Part shown: piece after piece, positions 1 through 9,570 of the stretch | Numbering within the stretch: position 1 is the first letter of the stretch | Layout of the letters: each line of letters starts with the position of its first letter | NCBI GenBank assembly: GCA_937951485.1 | Contig: CALEDJ010000016.1 | Location: 62,001 to 126,000 of the forward strand | Reading direction: 5' to 3' | Source: an uncultured bacterium | GTDB lineage: Bacteria > Hydrogenedentota > Hydrogenedentia > Hydrogenedentales > CAILVY01 | Length of the DNA: 64,000 nt | Translations under genes and position numbers: made by a program | Notes under the pieces: generated by a model | What the model was told of the DNA's origin: nothing | Database searches by the model: none | The model's input: only the letters and a program-made list of their open reading frames with translations

Positions 1-1971
1 CGGCCCGGACCAGACGACCCGCCCGCCGCCTTCCGCGAGCAGGCGCATCATGTCCAGGAGCGCCTTGTCTGGAAACGGCTCGAACAACGCCACGAGCGTG
101 GTAAAGCGCCTGCCCGCGACATCAATCGCGCCATCGTCGAGCACTGTGCCGTGTTCCAGCAGTTTCGTCTGGGTGATGAGGTTCGCATAGGCGTACTGGC
201 TCATCCAACTGCCGAAGCGCTCCTCCGCGGCGACCAAATCCAACGGATAGAGCATCATGACTTCCGTGTCGCGGTGCTCCATGTTCTGCACCATGGCGTA
301 GGGCTGCCAGGCCGCCGCGCCGAAGGCGTTCACCAATGCCATGCGACGGTGGCTGATCTCGGCGGGCATGCCCCAGTGCGCGCCGTAGGAATAGGGCACC
401 TCGTTGATGATGCCGGTGGAACAGGCCAGCGCCAGGCCGAGATAGTTGCGGTCGAGCCAGCCGCCCTCGGCGTGGTCATTGCCATTGCCGGTGAGAAAGT
501 CTCCCCATTTGAAATAGTCGTGGCATGCGGACGCCGCCTGGTGCACCGTGCACGACCATACGAAATTGGATGTGTATTCGTATTGATGCTTCGGATGATG
601 GTCCTGGCCGACATTCCACTTGTCAATCGTCGGGCTTTCCGCCCAGGTGGCGTGGGCACGCGCTTCCAGTTTGTGCCCCATCCGCCGTTCCATATGGCGC
701 TTCGCCTCGGTGAAGAGGTCCACCACGCCGTCCTGCAAGAGCGCGTAGTAACGAGAACGGAACAGTGCCGTCGCGCGGATGGCTTCCGGCGAATCGCCGA
801 ACACGTGCATGATGCCGTCCTTCGCGCTGAGGTCGTTCGCGGTGTCTTCCTGGCCATACACGAAATAGACCATGTACTTTGCGAAGTCTTCGTATTCCGC
901 GCCGTGGCGCGCGGCGAACCGGCGGGCGAAACCCGGGCTGACATAGCGCAGCGCGAACGCGCCGTTGTCATGGTGGCTGAAATAGCCCCAGTTCTGCTGA
1001 ATATGCATCTCATCCGCGTAAAGCGCGTTGATTTTCACGCCCGCGTCGGCATAACGGTCGCAAAGTTTCTGCAAATAGGGAAGCGCCTGTTCGCTGAAAT
1101 AATCCATTTCCGGGGTGCGGTACATCTGCACCACGAGCACACGGTCCCGTCCGCCCCCTGCATCGCGCGCGGTCCCATGCACGCGGATACGCACCGCTTC
1201 GTAATCCCCCGCCCGCCGTTTCAACCCTTCCATTACCTCCACCTCGGCCGAGTCCGTGATCTCGACGATGTCCTTCGGGTCCACGACGCGATACGGTGTG
1301 CCGCCGACGCCCCGATCGCGAAACGCGAAGACCCGCACGCCCGCATTCTCGACCAGCAGCGGCCCTTTGTTGTTCGCCCATCGCCGCTGCCGCCAGAGTT
1401 GAACGCTGTACGCGCCGGATTCCGGATCGCGCACGCCTTTGCGGTAGTGCATCCAAACGCCCGACTCACCCGTCTGCGCCACGTAGCCCGGCCCGATTTC
1501 GAGCGGCGACAGGAGGCTGAGTTCCAGGCCGAGGCCGTATTGCTGCGCAAATTTGCTGATGGCCGCGATGAGCGCAATGCATTCCTCCGTGTCGGGTGTC
1601 AATCGGCGCGGCTTGCCCGCCTGGCCGGGGCGGTACTGCGCAAAGAAATGGTCGAAGGCGAGGATCAGCGTGCGTTGCCCGGCAGCCTGCGCGCGTTCAC
1701 AGACCTGACGCAGGCTCTGCTCATGTTTGTCGAAAGTCAGCGTCATGTTGATGACCTGGTCCGGATCACGCGCAAGCGTTTCGAGTTCCTCATCGCTGAC
1801 ATAGATGATGGAAGACTTTCCGATATTGAACGCCCAGGGTCCGGGATAACGCAGCAATTCTCCCTCGTAGACAGCCTCCGGCACCGTTTCCATCGCGACG
1901 TTCTCCTCCGCCCCGGCGAAGATGCCGGATATTGCCAACAACCCAAAAACAACAGATCGATAGTTTTTCAT
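1..1971 (-). CDS. Secreted glycosidase-like protein, C-terminus beyond window
   Basis: The frame runs leftward off the window; 657 codons are visible with no stop, so the C-terminus is missing. The start is the ATG at 1971, followed by a signal peptide (basic MKNYR, then a hydrophobic stretch ending GIFAGA), so the protein is exported. The middle alternates predicted strands and helices in TIM-barrel style and carries an acidic pair in YADEMH (Asp320-Glu321), the kind of place where retaining glycosidases keep their acid/base. Aromatic and Asn-rich loops follow (NWGYFSHHDNG). I cannot assign a named GH family; the hydrolase role is inferred from fold-like features and from the many secreted glycosidase-like genes nearby. 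The long open frame on the opposite strand is a shadow. Confidence 0.6.
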   Translation of the reverse strand, partial: MKNYRSVVFGLLAISGIFAGAEENVAMETVPEAVYEGELLRYPGPWAFNIGKSSIIYVSDEELETLARDPDQVINMTLTFDKHEQSLRQVCERAQAAGQRTLILAFDHFFAQYRPGQAGKPRRLTPDTEECIALIAAISKFAQQYGLGLELSLLSPLEIGPGYVAQTGESGVWMHYRKGVRDPESGAYSVQLWRQRRWANNKGPLLVENAGVRVFAFRDRGVGGTPYRVVDPKDIVEITDSAEVEVMEGLKRRAGDYEAVRIRVHGTARDAGGGRDRVLVVQMYRTPEMDYFSEQALPYLQKLCDRYADAGVKINALYADEMHIQQNWGYFSHHDNGAFALRYVSPGFARRFAARHGAEYEDFAKYMVYFVYGQEDTANDLSAKDGIMHVFGDSPEAIRATALFRSRYYALLQDGVVDLFTEAKRHMERRMGHKLEARAHATWAESPTIDKWNVGQDHHPKHQYEYTSNFVWSCTVHQAASACHDYFKWGDFLTGNGNDHAEGGWLDRNYLGLALACSTGIINEVPYSYGAHWGMPAEISHRRMALVNAFGAAAWQPYAMVQNMEHRDTEVMMLYPLDLVAAEERFGSWMSQYAYANLITQTKLLEHGTVLDDGAIDVAGRRFTTLVALFEPFPDKALLDMMRLLAEGGGRVVWSGP

Positions 1972-2346
1972 GATTCGTTCCCATATTTTTCGTTGCGAGG
2001 CTCCATCATAGCGACCGGGAAACAGAGACACAAGGGAGCAGAGAGTTGCAGGGCGCTTGTAGGGAAACGCAACACGCCATGTTGATCGGAGGGACTGGTC
2101 GGACAAGTCGGACTTATCAGACCTGTCAGATAACCCGGACCAACGCGACCACGGCCAAGAAACCCCTGTTCCCCCCCGTTATACCACTGCCCTCCCCCCG
2201 CGAACGCCGCCCTCGGTGTACCCGACAGCCTGTTCCCCCCTCGTTACATCGCTACCCTCCTCCCTCGTTACACCGCCCCTGGGGAGTAACGAAGCACCTG
2301 GGCGCTCCTGCGCCCAAAAAATCAGAGGCGAGACAATATCCCCGAA
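1972..2346. other. Gene-free spacer with repeats and hairpins
   Basis: No credible gene. It holds the 9-bp-period array listed separately (2098-2151), an inverted pair TCGTTAC (2265-2271) / GTAACGA (2286-2292), and a compact hairpin GGGCGC-tcct-GCGCCC (2300-2315) flanked by a run of six A. For the leftward redoxin gene this T-run lies before the hairpin, so it is not a canonical terminator. The rest is C-rich low-complexity sequence. Confidence 0.6.
2098..2151. repeat. Degenerate 9-bp tandem array (copy 1)
   Basis: Successive 9-mers read gtcggacaa, gtcggactt, atcagacct, gtcagataa, cccggacca, acgcgacca. The spacing is exactly nine bases while the bases drift, giving a core close to GTCGGACNN. 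Related arrays occur at 6624-6668, 11836-11863, 21789-21824 and, in a GTCCTT form, 39318-39350. Confidence 0.75.
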
Positions 2347-2967
2347 TCATTTCCTCTTGATGGTGCAGCCCCAGGCGCGGACATGTGCGGGATCGGGTTT
2401 GCGGCCGGCGAGCAGCGCCGCGACGGCCTCGGCGACATAGCCCCGGCTGCCGGCGCTATCCGGTCGGATGCGGTTGTCGAATGACCCGCGATAGGCGAGT
2501 CGGCCCTGCTGGTCAAGCACGTAGAAATCGGGCGTCACCAGTGCGCCGACCGCATCGGCGTATTTGTTGTCGGGGTCTTTCAGAACAGGATGCGGCAGAT
2601 TTTGTTCTTCGACGTATGCGCGGATTTCCTCGATGGAGGTGTCAAAGTGTGAATCAATACCGAGAAAGACCACCTGGTCGTTGTCTGCGTACTGGCGTAC
2701 AAGCGCCGCGAACTGCGGATCAACGCCGATGGAAAAAGGGCATTTGTGCGAACAGAAATCCAGAACGACGATTTTTCCCGCATACTGTTCGAGGCTGTGG
2801 GTGTTGCCGAGGTGGTCCATCAGCGAAAACGACGGCATCATATCCCCCGGTTTCACGGTCTGCGGAACGCCGGACATTGCCCCGCTCAATTGCATGCGTA
2901 TCACGACCACCGCCACGACGATCAGTGTCAACGCAATGGCGCACGCAATCAACAGATATTTCTTCAT
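2347..2967 (-). CDS. Membrane-anchored thioredoxin-fold redoxin
   Basis: A 206-residue protein with one N-terminal transmembrane segment (residues ~4-22) and an AhpC/TSA-redoxin-type thioredoxin fold outside the cytoplasmic membrane. The fold is recognisable from the PSFSLMDHLGN entry strand, the KIVVLDFCSHKCPFS active-site region and the VTPDFYVLDQQGRLAYRGSFD segment with its cis-Pro. Cys72 and Cys76 are spaced C-x3-C rather than thioredoxin C-x2-C, and a further Cys201 sits near the C-terminus (GCTIKRK). It probably reduces peroxides or disulfides; the exact substrate cannot be read. The start has a clear AGGAGG ribosome site. A -10-like TATAAT lies about 50 bases upstream of the start. Confidence 0.85.
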   Translation of the reverse strand: MKKYLLIACAIALTLIVVAVVVIRMQLSGAMSGVPQTVKPGDMMPSFSLMDHLGNTHSLEQYAGKIVVLDFCSHKCPFSIGVDPQFAALVRQYADNDQVVFLGIDSHFDTSIEEIRAYVEEQNLPHPVLKDPDNKYADAVGALVTPDFYVLDQQGRLAYRGSFDNRIRPDSAGSRGYVAEAVAALLAGRKPDPAHVRAWGCTIKRK

Positions 2968-3019
2968 GGTCGGTTCCTCCTGTCTGTTGTGTCATGAGGT
3001 ATTCATGAACAACGGTGTC

Positions 3020-3025
3020 ATTATA
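3020..3025 (-). promoter_or_regulatory. Likely -10 box for the redoxin gene
   Basis: The minus strand reads a perfect TATAAT here, 53 bases before the redoxin start. No convincing -35 hexamer was found at 16-18 bases, so the promoter call rests on the -10 alone. Confidence 0.4.
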
Positions 3026-3106
3026 CATAGGTTTCATGGCGCCGGGTGAACACAGTGGACACAATGGATTCTTCAGCAGGAACAGATGCATGGAAAGGGT
3101 GGTTGT

Positions 3107-3128
3107 GGGCGCAAGACATGTTGCGCCC
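3107..3128. promoter_or_regulatory. Perfect 8-bp inverted repeat in divergent spacer
   Basis: GGGCGCAA (3107-3114), a 6-base loop, then TTGCGCCC (3121-3128). It lies between the divergent redoxin and FG-GAP genes, 65 bases before the latter's start. It could be a protein-binding palindrome or an RNA hairpin in the leader; no T-run follows on either strand, so a terminator is unlikely. Confidence 0.45.
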
Positions 3129-3192
3129 GGCCAAGATGCTGTGCAATAGTCCGTTGGAACACTTCTTGCCGAAAGCACGGAAGGAAGACATC

Positions 3193-6100
3193 ATGTACAG
3201 ATTCTTCCCGGAATTGTGGTGCATCTCCATAGTATTGCTGGTATCTTCCGCTACGGCAGGCGCACAGACCACACAATGGGTAACGGTGATGCCCGGGCCG
3301 CCGCTGTCGCCGACGTTGTATCCGGATACGCATCGTCCCAGCGGGGTGATTGTCGCGGCGGGTGCGGCGCTTATACGCCTGAACGCCGATGGTGAAATGG
3401 TGTGGGAAGTCGCGCTCGAAAAGCCGGTTGCCCACCCCCCAGCGGCGGCGGACCTCAACGACGATGGTTCAGCGGAGATAGTATTTGTGTTGCAGGATGG
3501 GACGGTCGTCTGCCTGGATGGTGACGGCAACACGCGCTGGGCGCGGCGGGTGGATGCGCCATCGGACGGCATGGGCATGATCAGCGTTGGAGACGTCCAC
3601 CCCGCCGAGGGACTGGAAATACTTGTTGCAGTGATGGACGGCTGGCTGTATTGCTTCGGCGCGGATGGCGACCTGATCTGGCGCTTCCACGGTGACCGCT
3701 TCCGCGTCGGCCCGCCGACCATCGGCGATGTGGACGGCGATGGTTTCGCGGAAGTGCTCTACGGCACGGACAACGGCAACATCTATTGCCTGACCGGCTT
3801 CGGCGATGTGCGCTGGCGATACAGCGAGTTGGCGCCCTATGGCCGGTCCGGGATCACGCTCGCCGATCTGCGCGACGATGGCCGCGTCTCGGCGCTGATA
3901 ACGCGGAGCAACACCGGGAATGCAACCTGTCTCATGGCGCTTGACGCCGCGACCGGCGCGTTTCAATGGCGCAAACCGGATGTCATGCAGAGTTACGTCG
4001 CCATTGCAACGGCGGACCTCGACGGCGACGGCGTGCTGGAAATCCTTCACGGTGACAAGGGGAACTGGCTGTATTGCACCAACGCAGACGGAGCGGAGCG
4101 TTGGCGCACGGAACTTGCGGGTCGGGGAATTTTTTTCGCGCCTGCCATTGCGGACTGCACAGGCGACGGCGTGCCGGAGATTCTGGTAGGCATGCGCGAC
4201 ACCGACCCCCATGTGGGCGCGTGCGCCTTTGTGGTCGGTGCGGATGGCCGCATCATTGCGCCGGTCAAACTGGGCGCGAGCGGCAATGCCGCGCCGGTCG
4301 TAGCCGATTTGAACGGCGATGGCACACTGACCGCCCTTTTCGCCACGCAGCATCCGAACGCCATTCACGCGCTCACATGGGGCGCGGGCGGCCAAGTCGC
4401 CTGGCCGATCCTGCGCGGCGATTCCAGCCTGACGGGCCGGGGCAACGCACCGCGCGGCATGCCCGGTGCGGAGACATCGGCGCCCGTCGCGCCGCTGCGT
4501 CTCAAACATGCGGCGGCGTTTCTCGGTGAAAACCGTCTTGCAGCGGCGTGGGATGCGCCTGCACCGGCATATGCGTTCGCGCAGATTGCGGTGCGGCCCA
4601 TGACAGGTCCGGCGGAAATCAGAATAAATCCGCTGGAGCCCGGCGCAACATCGGCCACATTGCGGTGGGAAAACATCGCGGTCGGTGAATTCGAGGTTGT
4701 GGTCCGCATCATGGCATCTGGGTTGGATGCGCCGCTGGCGGAAGGCGCATTCCGGGGCGCGTCGTTGCCGCCCGATACGTGCGACATGGACGCCCTCGCG
4801 GCCGCATGCGACGCGGCCATGCGCGTCGGCATGCAGCATGGGCAAGATGTATCCGGGCTGGAACTGGGTCTGGTCACACTGGAAGCGGCACAGCGCGCGC
4901 TGCGCCGCGAAGCGGCGACAATACACGGATTGGCCGTGTTCCGGCTGGCCCAAAAAGCGACTGCGTTGCGCAAACAGGCCGGGGAATTGAATACGTTTGC
5001 GCGGGCGCTCCAGTCTTTCTGGGAAATGGGTCATGGCGGCAGTTTTGTCTGCGGCCAGGATTGCAACCCCTGGGACCACTTCGATCCGCTGGCGATGCCC
5101 GTCGTCATTGAACCCAATCCCGTCATCCACATCAAGGTTTTTGGCGATGAATTTGAGAGCGTCGCGATCAACATCTTGAACATCACCGCGCGCCCCCTGG
5201 ATGTGCGGTGCGCGTTTTCGCGTCCTCTCCTGGAAGGAGGCAAGCCCCCGCGCGACCCGGAACTCGCCCGGCGCATCACCCTGCGCCGGGGCGTCTTGGT
5301 TCCCAGCCACAAAAGCGGCATGGTCATGGACGCCTTGCCTGAACTGGACGATTCCCGCGCGATTCGTCTGTGCCCCGGAGAAACCGCGCAACTCTGGCTG
5401 ACGGTGGACACCTACGGCCTGGAAGCGGGCGTACATGAACTCCCCCTGTTTCTTGGTTCCCTGGAAGCGCCCGCTACCATCCGCGAGGTGACCTTGCGCA
5501 TCGAAGTGTGGCCGGTGCGCCTGCCCCAAGGCGTGTACGCGCAGATGAACTGGGTCGGCGTGGACCCCGATGAAACCTCAGACCAGCAACTGCAGGACAT
5601 GATTGATCACGGGATCAGCGTCACCTATGGGCCGCGTCTGCCGGTGATTCCGCTGGATGCCGATGGGAATCTCGCCGCGCCCGTGGATTGGCGCGCGACG
5701 GACGCAGGCCTGGAACGCGTCCCCGACTACTTCCAGTTCCTGTTTCCAGCACCCCCGGCGTTGCGCTGGCCGGAAGGCATTGCACCGGAGGAGGACAGCG
5801 ACCTGCACCGGCGAGGATTCGCCACCGCCCTGCGCGAAATGGCGCGCCACCTCGAAGAAAAGGGTTTCGGCTATGACCGGTGGGCGTTCTATCCCTACGA
5901 TGAACCATGGCTGACGGGATTCACCATGATACCGGCGCTGCGCGCGTTCTGCGAGCGTGTTCGCGCGGCGGACCCCGACGCCCGCATCTACACCGACCCT
6001 GCGGGGCTGGTGCGCGTCCAATATGTCGCGGAATTCAAGGACCTGATTGACATCTGGCAGCCGGAAATGAACATTCTCAAACGTGACCCGGAACTCGTGC

Positions 6101-6609
6101 GCTGGTTCCAGGCGAACGCCGCAGTGTTCTGGGCCTACGAGGCGACCGATCCCGCCAAAGACCTGCTCCCCCTCGGCTATTATCGCGCTTTCGCCTGGCT
6201 GGCCATGCATTTCGGTCTCGACGGCGCGGGATTCTGGTGTTATAAGTACCACGATGCGTGGTGGCCGCTCGAAACCACCGATTGGTCCGTCGTCTATCAG
6301 ACCGACAACCGCGTCGTCCCCTCGCGCCGATGGGAAGCATGCCGCGACGGCCAGGAGGATTTCCGAGCGATGCACGCGCTGCGCCGGGCTGCCGAAAACG
6401 CCCGCACGGCCGGATTCGACGCCGACGCCGACCGCGCCGAGGCGCTTCTCGACGAAGCGCTCGAAAGCGTCATCGGCAGGCAACTCCGCGAGATTGACGA
6501 AATCACCCGACAGACCCGCGATTATGAAGTGGATTTCGACGCCATGATGGCGTACCGCGAGCGCTTCGCCCGGGAGATCATTCGACTGAAAGCACTGCTT
6601 GAAAAATAG
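3193..6609 (+). CDS. Secreted FG-GAP propeller fused to GH123/DUF4091-like domain
   Basis: A 1138-residue exported protein. I start it at the ATG at 3193, not the upstream in-frame ATG at 3046, because a ribosome site (GGAAGG) and a signal peptide (hydrophobic CISIVLLVSSATAGA) begin there. Residues ~30-430 carry repeated calcium-binding FG-GAP/VCBS loops (ADLNDDGSAEI, GDVDGDGFAEV, ADLDGDGVLEI, ADCTGDGVPEI) typical of a beta-propeller. The C-terminal third matches the DUF4091/GH123 pattern: FYPYDEPW, whose Asp903-Glu904 fit the GH123 catalytic pair, then WAYEATDP and VVPSRRWEACRDGQED. GH123 enzymes remove N-acetylhexosamine by substrate-assisted catalysis; which glycan is used here is unknown. 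It converges with the next FG-GAP gene. Confidence 0.8.
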   Translation: MYRFFPELWCISIVLLVSSATAGAQTTQWVTVMPGPPLSPTLYPDTHRPSGVIVAAGAALIRLNADGEMVWEVALEKPVAHPPAAADLNDDGSAEIVFVLQDGTVVCLDGDGNTRWARRVDAPSDGMGMISVGDVHPAEGLEILVAVMDGWLYCFGADGDLIWRFHGDRFRVGPPTIGDVDGDGFAEVLYGTDNGNIYCLTGFGDVRWRYSELAPYGRSGITLADLRDDGRVSALITRSNTGNATCLMALDAATGAFQWRKPDVMQSYVAIATADLDGDGVLEILHGDKGNWLYCTNADGAERWRTELAGRGIFFAPAIADCTGDGVPEILVGMRDTDPHVGACAFVVGADGRIIAPVKLGASGNAAPVVADLNGDGTLTALFATQHPNAIHALTWGAGGQVAWPILRGDSSLTGRGNAPRGMPGAETSAPVAPLRLKHAAAFLGENRLAAAWDAPAPAYAFAQIAVRPMTGPAEIRINPLEPGATSATLRWENIAVGEFEVVVRIMASGLDAPLAEGAFRGASLPPDTCDMDALAAACDAAMRVGMQHGQDVSGLELGLVTLEAAQRALRREAATIHGLAVFRLAQKATALRKQAGELNTFARALQSFWEMGHGGSFVCGQDCNPWDHFDPLAMPVVIEPNPVIHIKVFGDEFESVAINILNITARPLDVRCAFSRPLLEGGKPPRDPELARRITLRRGVLVPSHKSGMVMDALPELDDSRAIRLCPGETAQLWLTVDTYGLEAGVHELPLFLGSLEAPATIREVTLRIEVWPVRLPQGVYAQMNWVGVDPDETSDQQLQDMIDHGISVTYGPRLPVIPLDADGNLAAPVDWRATDAGLERVPDYFQFLFPAPPALRWPEGIAPEEDSDLHRRGFATALREMARHLEEKGFGYDRWAFYPYDEPWLTGFTMIPALRAFCERVRAADPDARIYTDPAGLVRVQYVAEFKDLIDIWQPEMNILKRDPELVRWFQANAAVFWAYEATDPAKDLLPLGYYRAFAWLAMHFGLDGAGFWCYKYHDAWWPLETTDWSVVYQTDNRVVPSRRWEACRDGQEDFRAMHALRRAAENARTAGFDADADRAEALLDEALESVIGRQLREIDEITRQTRDYEVDFDAMMAYRERFAREIIRLKALLEK

Positions 6610-6623
6610 CGCGCTGCTTCAGT

Positions 6624-6668
6624 CCTGCCGGACGGGGCAGAATGACCCGACTCGCCCGACCTGTCCGA
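6624..6668. repeat. Degenerate 9-bp tandem array (copy 2)
   Basis: Between two convergent genes the 9-mers read cctgccgga, cggggcaga, atgacccga, ctcgcccga, cctgtccga. The period is strictly nine and the core is the complement of the GTCGGAC core of copy 1. Confidence 0.7.
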
Positions 6669-6669
6669 C

Positions 6670-8001
6670 TCAATACAACGTCACATTCAATCCTGTTCCA
6701 AGCGGTGTCCCGGCGACAGGGGCATTGCCTGATGTGTTCCGATAAATGAATACGTGCGTTGGCATGACAATCAGGATATCGGCGATGCCGTCACCGTCCA
6801 TGTCGCCGGTGAACACGCTGAGTTCCGCACCTTTCGCGGCCTCAAGCGCATCCTCCGGGACATCCAGCGTGGCCAATCGTTTTCCCCGCGCATCATAAAG
6901 GGCGCGGTTGTGCGCGACGACAATCTCGTCCAGACCGTCGCCGGTCCAGTCAATCAATTTGTGGTGGCGGCTGTAATTGGTCGTCAGTTCGCCAATCTTG
7001 TTGCCACCCCGGTCGAAGGCCCAGATGGGGCTTTGGCCGAAAGGCTGATGGTCTATGTCAACGATCAGTTGGCGTCCGGGCAGGTCGTCCGCGAGTTTCC
7101 CAACGTTGATGGACTCGAAGTGATGCCCGGTCACCTCCCACAAGGTCTTTCCAAGACCATCCACCACAGCGATGGCGTTCGCGCCGCAGAAGGTCATGGC
7201 AATGCGCCAGTCTTCGGGTTTATCGCCCCGTTCGAGCACGCGCGCACAATCCAGATGGCCGCGCTTCAGTTCGATGCGGTCCGAGGAATAGACCCATCGC
7301 ACGCTGCCATCTGGATTCAGCAAGGCATAGCCGGCCAGTATCTCGTCGCATCCATCGCCGTCTATGTCGAGTGGGATGGGCTGATGCGCCGTGCGGTAAC
7401 CGCCCGGATACATGACGGTCCAAAGCAACGTTCCGGCCAGATCATAGGCCCAAATCTGCAGATACCGGTCTTTCACCAACACATCGGTGGGGAGTCCCTT
7501 GCCCGACAGATCGCAAAAGACCAGACAGTCTGTGGCCTCTTTTTCAATCGGCATGCGGCGCTTTTCTCGTCCGGTGCGGCCGTCAATTTCCACCAGCGCC
7601 CCCTGGTCGCACACGATGACGTCCTGGCACCCGTCGCCGTCCCAGTCATGCATCTGGCAGGCCACGTCATGATGCCAGGTTTTGCGCCCAATATCGGGAT
7701 TGCCCCAACGCCACAGGGTCCGTCCATCCAGTTTCTGCGCAGCGACGGCGCTCGTGTAATGGACATCGCGCTCGTCAACATTCTTTGCAGAGACAATTTC
7801 CGCTTGGCCGTCGCCGTCCAAATCCCCGGCGACCACCCACTGTCCGCCAAAATCAGGGTCAAGCGTCACCACGTGCCATGGCGCAATCACCGGCATATCA
7901 TCCGGAACTGCGCCGGTATCGTCCGATGAGAACGGCAGCCCGTTGTCCGCCATCGCGGCAAACGCAAACAAAGCGCCCGCCAGAAATACCAAATCTTTCA
8001 T
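6670..8001 (-). CDS. Secreted FG-GAP repeat beta-propeller protein
   Basis: A 443-residue protein with a signal peptide (LVFLAGALFAFAAMA) and at least five calcium-binding FG-GAP loops: GDLDGDGQAEIV, HDWDGDGCQDVI, LDIDGDGCDEIL, IDWTGDGLDEIV and GDMDGDGIADIL. This spacing suits a seven- or eight-bladed propeller filling the whole mature protein; no separate catalytic domain remains. Such propellers act in extracellular carbohydrate binding or, in rhamnogalacturonan lyase relatives, catalysis; lyase residues could not be identified. The start ATG has AAAAGG upstream. It converges on the GH123-like gene, which carries the same repeat type. Confidence 0.8.
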   Translation of the reverse strand: MKDLVFLAGALFAFAAMADNGLPFSSDDTGAVPDDMPVIAPWHVVTLDPDFGGQWVVAGDLDGDGQAEIVSAKNVDERDVHYTSAVAAQKLDGRTLWRWGNPDIGRKTWHHDVACQMHDWDGDGCQDVIVCDQGALVEIDGRTGREKRRMPIEKEATDCLVFCDLSGKGLPTDVLVKDRYLQIWAYDLAGTLLWTVMYPGGYRTAHQPIPLDIDGDGCDEILAGYALLNPDGSVRWVYSSDRIELKRGHLDCARVLERGDKPEDWRIAMTFCGANAIAVVDGLGKTLWEVTGHHFESINVGKLADDLPGRQLIVDIDHQPFGQSPIWAFDRGGNKIGELTTNYSRHHKLIDWTGDGLDEIVVAHNRALYDARGKRLATLDVPEDALEAAKGAELSVFTGDMDGDGIADILIVMPTHVFIYRNTSGNAPVAGTPLGTGLNVTLY

Positions 8002-8273
8002 GTATCAATCCTTTTCTGAAAGGGGGCATATCCTGCCGCTTCATCTGCGCCGGGAGATGCGGCGTGAATTTAACCGTATCCGCCGGACAGCATACAGCAG
8101 GAATCTCAAGTCCTTCATTACGGCGTCGTCTATCCAAAATAGCCTGGCGACAAAAAGAGCATATATCGGCGATTCATCAGTGGCTTCTCTTTGCGGATTG
8201 CCGCGTGCGTGCGAATGACCCGGCGGACGCAATTATTGCGCGGACGTGCACCGTCAGGGTATGCTTTGGCGCA

Positions 8274-8810
8274 ATGAACCGGAACAGCAGAATCCCGGCG
8301 GCAGCGGCGCTATTGGTGTTGCTGGTGGCGCTGGATCAGGGCACCAAATGGCTGGCCATCACTTTCTTGAAGGACCGGCCGGGCATTGCATTTCCGGCAT
8401 CTTGGCATCCACACGATCTTTTTCGGCTGCAATACGCGACCAACGCAGGGGCCTTTCTGAGTCTGGGCAGTGGACTGTCGGAAAGCATGCGCTTTGCCCT
8501 GCTCATTGGCCTGAACGCGGTGATTCTCTCCGTAGTCGCCGGATTCCTGGTTTTCCGGAGAACCATGCCTCCGGCGGTGGCCGCCGGGCTGACGATGATT
8601 CTGGCGGGGGGCGTGGGCAATCTCATTGACCGGATATTCCGGGAAGGGCTGGTGGTGGATTTCATGAACATGGGGATTGGATTCGGTGGATTTTCCCTGC
8701 GCACGGGCATTTTCAACATCGCCGATCTGGCCATCGTCGGCGGATTGATCCTTCTGCTCCTTGTGGAAGCCGCCCGCATGCGCGCGGAGAAACAATCTGC
8801 GCATTCCTGA
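8274..8810 (+). CDS. lspA: Lipoprotein signal peptidase (signal peptidase II)
   Basis: A 178-residue membrane aspartyl protease that cleaves the signal peptide of lipid-modified prolipoproteins in the inner membrane. Four hydrophobic segments are visible, with family motifs DQGTK near the N-terminus, YATNAGAFLSLG in the middle, GGVGNLIDRI with catalytic Asp119, and FNIADLAI with catalytic Asp151. The chosen ATG at 8274 matches the family's usual length; the frame stays open further upstream, but that would add a non-homologous tail. Its substrates in this window include the GH20, Wza, LpoB and COG3014 lipoproteins. Confidence 0.95.
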   Translation: MNRNSRIPAAAALLVLLVALDQGTKWLAITFLKDRPGIAFPASWHPHDLFRLQYATNAGAFLSLGSGLSESMRFALLIGLNAVILSVVAGFLVFRRTMPPAVAAGLTMILAGGVGNLIDRIFREGLVVDFMNMGIGFGGFSLRTGIFNIADLAIVGGLILLLLVEAARMRAEKQSAHS

Positions 8811-8919
8811 CGCGCTGGACAACGCGCTGCTTTGCTCCGTACAATGAGGCGCGTGGGTATTAATGGCTGATTACCAAGGGACGGCGCTATATGCGGCCGC
8901 AAGAGAGGAGGAAAACATC

Positions 8920-9501
8920 ATGGCATTCACATTGCCGCAGTTGCCGTTTGCTCAGGACGCGCTGGAACCGTTCATCAGCGCGGAAACACTGCAATATCAT
9001 CACGGCAAACATCACCAGGCTTATGTGAACAATCTCAACAAGTTGATCGAGGGCACCCCAAACGAGAACAAGCCTCTTGAGGAGATCATTCTTTCAAGCG
9101 AGGGCGGTCTCTTCAACAATGCGGCCCAGGTATGGAACCACACGTTTTACTGGAATGGCTTGAAAAAAGGCGTTGCGGGGCCATCGGGGGCGCTGGCGGA
9201 GGCGGTAGCGCGCGATTTCGGTTCAGTGGATGCACTCAAGGGTGCGCTGGCCGAAGCGGCGGCGACACAGTTCGGATCCGGCTGGGCGTGGCTGGTCATG
9301 GATGGGGGGAAACTCAAAGTGACCAGGACCGGCAACGCAGACTTGCCGATGAAACACGGTCAGACCGCTCTGTGGACCATTGACGTGTGGGAGCACGCCT
9401 ACTACATTGACACCCGGAATGACCGCCCGAAGTATGTGAAACAGGTGCTCGACAACCTCATCAACTGGGACTTTATCGCGGAGAATTTCGCCAAGGCGTG
9501 A
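8920..9501 (+). CDS. sodB: Iron-type superoxide dismutase
   Basis: A 193-residue cytoplasmic enzyme that dismutates superoxide to oxygen and hydrogen peroxide. The four metal ligands are in place: His27 in YHHGKHH, the His of WNHTFYW, and Asp and His in DVWEHAYY. The AAQVWNHTFYW and FGSGWAWL stretches favour the iron form over manganese, although a cambialistic enzyme cannot be excluded. The ATG at 8920 follows a strong AGAGGAGG ribosome site, so the in-frame ATG 57 bases upstream is not used. It stands alone between lspA and the symporter pair. Confidence 0.95.
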   Translation: MAFTLPQLPFAQDALEPFISAETLQYHHGKHHQAYVNNLNKLIEGTPNENKPLEEIILSSEGGLFNNAAQVWNHTFYWNGLKKGVAGPSGALAEAVARDFGSVDALKGALAEAAATQFGSGWAWLVMDGGKLKVTRTGNADLPMKHGQTALWTIDVWEHAYYIDTRNDRPKYVKQVLDNLINWDFIAENFAKA

Positions 9502-9570
9502 TGCGTTCCGCTTACGGGACGGCGCATGCGCGCGGGCGGCGCCCATGAAGCGCGCGGAGGGAGACGCTGC

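Noticed and set aside
151-2085. 644-codon frame on the plus strand opposite the first gene
   Set aside because: It mirrors the third-position GC pattern of the real minus-strand gene, starts without a ribosome site, has no recognisable motif, and covers that gene's signal peptide antisense.
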